Positions 7,781-10,851 of a DNA stretch of 10,851 bases are shown here, piece by piece. The stretch covers positions 1 through 10,851 of the forward strand of contig JANBPT010001314.1 of the NCBI GenBank assembly GCA_027575765.1, written 5' to 3'. The position numbers and the translations under genes are program-made. Numbering within the stretch: position 1 is the stretch's first letter; each line of letters opens with the position of its first letter. A model generated the notes under the pieces. The model did no database searches, had not been told where the DNA came from, and saw only the letters and a program-made list of their open reading frames with translations. The stretch comes from Tieghemiomyces parasiticus. Its lineage: Eukaryota > Kickxellomycota > Dimargaritomycetes > Dimargaritales > Dimargaritaceae.

Positions 7781-9572
7781 GGCCCTACTCTCGGTACTCC
7801 GCCCGCGGCTCGGGTGGTTACCCAGCGGCCGCGGCTTCGTAGTGGGCATACTTGTCCTTGCTGGTGGCTTCTTCGTGACCGTTGTCCTGGACACTCTGTA
7901 CATTCAACGGCGGCGCCGGACCACCATGGCCAATCGGCAGAAGGCCGTCGAGTCTGGCGGGAAGTCCGCCACCGATTCTAAGGACGACGTGGCAGACTTG
8001 GGTCTCTACACAGATCCAGTCGAGCTCAGCCATGCCGATCTGCAGCCACTTACGGTGACCGACTCAGACATACCGCTGGACACGAGGGCCGACGGGGCGG
8101 GGCCTACACAAGCAGTTTATGTCACGTCGCCGGCGCTATATACCATCCCGGGGATCCCCCTGGAATTGCAAGCTATGTACATCCAGGGGCGGTTCGTCAA
8201 CCCCTTCCCCAACTGGCGGGATAAGACCTTGTACGATTTTTTCCGTTGGCGGTGGACACGAACAGGTGGCAACGGGCTTCCTACTGCCCCTGAATCCTTA
8301 GCCGACGCGTTACCCGTCGAGGTGCCTGATTGGAAAGTATTGCGCAACCCCGAGCGGCTACTGCCCATGGCACTCTGTGGCAATAAGGGTAATGGTATGA
8401 CAACCCTGAAATCGCCTTCACCCAAACCCCTGGACCCTACAGATCCCGCCGGTATGGAGGCCTCGTGGGTGATGAACTTTTCGACACACCCGGACGGACC
8501 CAAAGCGTCGCCATCACCGCTATTCCCACCAGCCACCACAGCCCGGCAGCGCCGGTCGGACGACCATCCCCGTCCAAAACTGAATACCTCACCGGCCATG
8601 CCGTCCTCTTCGTCGCCCAATCTAACTGTTACCTGGCTGGGTCAGTCCACTTGCTACGTCCAGTTGCCGGGCCTCAACATCCTGACTGATCCCATCTTCC
8701 AGCCGCGGACCGTCACCTCCTGGCTCGGCCCGAAGCGGTTAAGGCCCGTACCGTGTACCCTCGACCAGCTGGCCGTAGACGTGGTCCTGGTTTCGCATAA
8801 CCATTACGACCACCTCGAGTGGGCCTGCGTGGAACAGCTGGGCGACTCAGTGCTCTGGTTCGTGCCACTCGGCATGCGGCAGTGGTTTACCCGCCACGGA
8901 ATCCGCCGTGTTGTAGAGATGAACTGGTGGCAGTTTTGTGATCTCCGCGTAGTCACTCGACGGCCTAGTGCAGAGCCCGGAAGTGAGCCGGTGGTGATGG
9001 TCCACCGGTTCCGTGTAGCCGCCACCCCGGCCCAACATTGGAGCGGCCGTGGGTTACTGGACAGTAACCGGAGCCTATGGTGCGGGTGGTTTGTGCGGCG
9101 TCTGGCCTCCCAGGTCGTCGACCCGTTATCCCTGGACATCTCTGCCGAACGGACGATAGCCGTTGACCCCGCAGTGGACCTCACGACACCATTCCTGGTT
9201 GACCCCACGGCCCCGGACCTCGGATCTTTTTACCATTGCGGGGATACCGGGTACTACGCCCCGCTTTTCCGGACCATCCGGCAGCACCTGGGCCCTGTCA
9301 CTCTAGCCGCGCTCCCGATCGGCAGCTACCTTCCACGCTGGTACATGTGTCACCAGCACATCAATCCGGACGACGCCGTACTCATCCACCGTGACGTCGC
9401 CGCCACCCGGTCCATCGGGGTCCATTGGGCCACGTTCATGATGTCCGATGAGGACTACTTGGCCCCACCCCGGGACCTCCGACGCGCCCTTGAGTTCCAC
9501 GACCTGCCCGTCGCGCAGTTTGTCACACCCTCGATAGGCCTAACCCTGACCATTGCGATCGATTCATCGTAG
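7779..9572 (+). CDS. NAPEPLD: N-acyl-phosphatidylethanolamine phospholipase D (NAPE-PLD / Fmp30-like)
   Basis: Intronless 597-aa protein from ATG 7779 to TAG 9570-9572; the frame upstream of this ATG offers only TTG codons, so 7779 is chosen. The family hydrolyses N-acylphosphatidylethanolamines to N-acylethanolamines and phosphatidic acid using two zinc ions in a metallo-beta-lactamase fold; the yeast homologue Fmp30 is a mitochondrial membrane protein. Seen: a hydrophobic segment at 20-42 followed by RRRR at 44-47, likely a membrane anchor; a conserved GRFVNPFPNWR at 137-147; TWLGQST at 285-291; LTDPIF at 302-307; SHNHYDHLEW at 339-348; QHW at 419-421; CGDTGYY at 487-493; RWYMCHQHI at 520-528; VHWATF at 548-553. 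The predicted zinc ligands H340, H342, D344, H345, H420, D489 and H549 are all present. It is longer than human NAPE-PLD (393 aa) because of the N-terminal region, a Ser/Pro-rich linker at 211-280 and an insertion at about 440-482. Convergent with MND1. Confidence 0.95.
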   Translation: MALLSVLRPRLGWLPSGRGFVVGILVLAGGFFVTVVLDTLYIQRRRRTTMANRQKAVESGGKSATDSKDDVADLGLYTDPVELSHADLQPLTVTDSDIPLDTRADGAGPTQAVYVTSPALYTIPGIPLELQAMYIQGRFVNPFPNWRDKTLYDFFRWRWTRTGGNGLPTAPESLADALPVEVPDWKVLRNPERLLPMALCGNKGNGMTTLKSPSPKPLDPTDPAGMEASWVMNFSTHPDGPKASPSPLFPPATTARQRRSDDHPRPKLNTSPAMPSSSSPNLTVTWLGQSTCYVQLPGLNILTDPIFQPRTVTSWLGPKRLRPVPCTLDQLAVDVVLVSHNHYDHLEWACVEQLGDSVLWFVPLGMRQWFTRHGIRRVVEMNWWQFCDLRVVTRRPSAEPGSEPVVMVHRFRVAATPAQHWSGRGLLDSNRSLWCGWFVRRLASQVVDPLSLDISAERTIAVDPAVDLTTPFLVDPTAPDLGSFYHCGDTGYYAPLFRTIRQHLGPVTLAALPIGSYLPRWYMCHQHINPDDAVLIHRDVAATRSIGVHWATFMMSDEDYLAPPRDLRRALEFHDLPVAQFVTPSIGLTLTIAIDSS

Positions 9573-9822
9573 TTTGGCTGCTTTGATAACTCACTATAAT
9601 TTTCCCCGGCCTACCGTGGGCATATTGCATTTCTCCCCTCCTTCATCTGCGGCTGACCCTGTGTTTTATGTAGAAAAAAAAAGACATACTACATCTGATG
9701 TGCAATTCTATAGAGTGGAGTGACCCTTCTGAATTTGGGGGGTGATTAATCGTGATGTTGTCGATAAGGTGGTGATTTGCCAGTGTGCCTAAGCTTGGCG
9801 AGTTACAAGGCAACGAGATATT
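9573..9822. other. Convergent intergenic spacer between NAPE-PLD and MND1
   Basis: These 250 nt hold the 3' UTRs of two converging genes. The plus strand has an A9 run soon after 9670, and no canonical AATAAA is visible for either gene. Nothing else is recognised. Confidence 0.5.
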
Positions 9823-10851
9823 CTACGGAATATTGTCAAAGTCCTCCGGGAGACCAAAGTTGCTGTTGAAGTCGGCGCCGCTCATCATGAATTTGTCCCG
9901 GCAGTACGCTTGGACAGTAAAGATGTTGTCTGGATAGGTAGGTATGATGAAGGAGGAGGGGGGGGGATGACATGTTGGCTAAGTTATGACCAGCCCCAAA
10001 TCTACCCTTTAAGGAATACTAAGCGCATGGCACTGAGTAGCTGGCTCCACAGCTGGTCAGTCAACCTACCTGTCCACCGGTTTGCCGCGTCTTTAGCCAC
10101 AGCGGAGGCCTTATCTGTTGGTGAATAAAAAGAAAAGTGCGGAGAATGAATAAATGCAATCCTGGTCAGTGTCATGAATGTGGTGTCATGCATGATCCAA
10201 CCTTCAGAGGTTACCAGATCCCAAATCCATGGTGCAACCTCTGGCTCCGGTCGTTACTTACCTTTAGCCTGGAGTAGCACGGGGTCGCATTCCCGGAACT
10301 TTTGCAGCTCTAGCTTGTCCTCCTCGTTTCTTTGCTCTAGCTCGGCCAGGGTGGCCAGAAGCTCGGTGCGTGAGTCCTGCAAGGCCAAAATCAGAGTGAG
10401 CAAATCGGATAATAATGGTCATTTAAGTTAGCGGGCTGGGATTCTCATCCAACCTGCAGATACTACGTTAAGAACGGCGTGCCACCTGGGTGACCTGAGC
10501 GCTACAAAACATAATTAGGCCAGCGACGTACCGTGTCTTCACGTCCGTCCTGGGCGGTGGCGATACTCTTCTTGATTTCCTCGTTTCGTTTTGTGAGCTG
10601 TTCGAGCTCGGCTTCCAGATCGTCAACTTTGCGCTTACGCTGATGACGCGATTTGTGTCACAATGTAATGGAGGATCAGACGGTTAGCTAAGCGCCAATG
10701 TCCCAGGAAGCCTGGCTTTGCCCATCGCAACAGGCCATTTAAGTCGAGTCCAAATGGTGGCCATGACGCTTACCGAATTGAGGGCAGCGCTAGGGAACGA
10801 CCAAAAGTAGTTGGAGGTACCGATTTTTTCGCACTTGACAATGTTGTCGTC
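9823..10851 (-). CDS. MND1: Meiotic nuclear division protein MND1, last five exons, 5' end beyond right edge
   Basis: Exons 10851-10774, 10639-10532, 10376-10262, 10114-10070 and 9929-9823 join in frame to 150 aa and a TAG at 9825-9823. Mnd1 forms a coiled-coil heterodimer with Hop2 that stabilises Dmc1/Rad51 filaments and promotes strand invasion between homologues in meiosis. The visible protein starts within the N-terminal winged-helix domain (DDNIVKCEKIGTSNYFWSFP at 1-20), runs through a charged coiled coil (RKRKVDDLEAELEQL at 27-41, then ELLATLAELEQRNEEDKLEL) and ends with the conserved C-terminal block KFRECDP, AKDAANRWTDNIF and NFGLPEDFDNIP. By comparison with the roughly 205-220-aa family, about 50-60 N-terminal residues lie outside the window. 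One exon is only 45 nt. All visible family landmarks are intact, so the gene is probably functional; the organism then probably has a Dmc1/Hop2 meiotic pathway, which is inference. Confidence 0.95.
9930..10069 (-). other. MND1 last intron (140 nt, GT-AG)
   Basis: Donor ACAG|GTAGGT and acceptor CTATCCAG. A run of nine C (G9 on plus, 9958-9966) begins the pyrimidine tract before the acceptor. Phase 1; it joins NRWT to DNIFTVQAY. Confidence 0.92.
10115..10261 (-). other. MND1 intron (147 nt, GT-AG)
   Basis: Donor AAAG|GTAAGT and acceptor CCAACAG. A CTGAC branch-like site is the best candidate. Phase 1; it joins QAK to DKASAVAKDAANRW. Confidence 0.9.
10377..10531 (-). other. MND1 intron (155 nt, GT-AG)
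   Basis: Donor ACG|GTACGT and acceptor CTTGCAG. Branch site GCTAAC lies about 55 nt before the acceptor, with no AG between. Phase 0; it joins GREDT to DSRTELL. Confidence 0.92.
10640..10773 (-). other. MND1 intron (134 nt, GT-AG)
   Basis: Donor TCG|GTAAGC and acceptor GTCATCAG. Branch site GCTAAC lies about 50 nt before the acceptor. Phase 0; it joins FPSAALNS to RKRKVDDL. Confidence 0.92.

Noticed and set aside
10462..10472. GTAGTATCTG on the minus strand, identical to the branch-site-binding segment of U2 snRNA
   Set aside because: It lies inside an MND1 intron. Only about ten bases match and the following U2 sequence is absent, so it is coincidence.

Overview
The window looks like nuclear DNA from a fungus, probably an early-diverging lineage (a Zoopagomycota/Kickxellomycota-type fungus is a low-confidence guess). 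The reasons are eukaryotic gene structure with seven spliceosomal introns of 123-155 nt carrying CTAAC/CTAAT-type branch sites, a G+C-rich coding sequence, and a set of conserved eukaryotic single genes: an ING-family chromatin subunit, UPF3, gluconokinase, an NAPE-PLD-type phospholipase and MND1. There is no bacterial operon structure.

Layout from left to right. Positions 636-1 (minus): N-terminal part of an ING/Yng2-like protein running off the left edge. 637-2160: gene-poor DNA. 4408-2161 (minus): UPF3 in four exons, 610 aa after splicing, with one GC-AG intron. 4409-5015: short intergenic stretch. 5696-5016 (minus): intronless gluconokinase, 226 aa. 5697-7447: about 1.75 kb of gene-poor DNA rich in small hairpins, including a long imperfect palindrome at 7035-7082. 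7780-7448 (minus): a doubtful 110-aa ORF whose ATG overlaps the ATG of the next gene. 7779-9572 (plus): intronless NAPE-PLD-like metallo-beta-lactamase-fold phospholipase, 597 aa, with an N-terminal membrane segment. 10851-9823 (minus): the last five exons of MND1 (150 aa seen), convergent with the NAPE-PLD gene and running off the right edge.

The five recognised genes do not form one pathway: chromatin acetylation (ING), nonsense-mediated mRNA decay (UPF3), sugar-acid phosphorylation (gluconokinase), N-acylethanolamine/phospholipid metabolism (NAPE-PLD) and meiotic recombination (MND1). This is an ordinary housekeeping neighbourhood. I see no CRISPR array, recognisable transposon gene, tRNA or rRNA, and nothing that I can defend as a new multi-gene system. 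The points worth a second look are gene-structure details (GC-AG intron, poly-C tracts in introns, insertions inside conserved domains) and the hairpin-bearing intergenic region.
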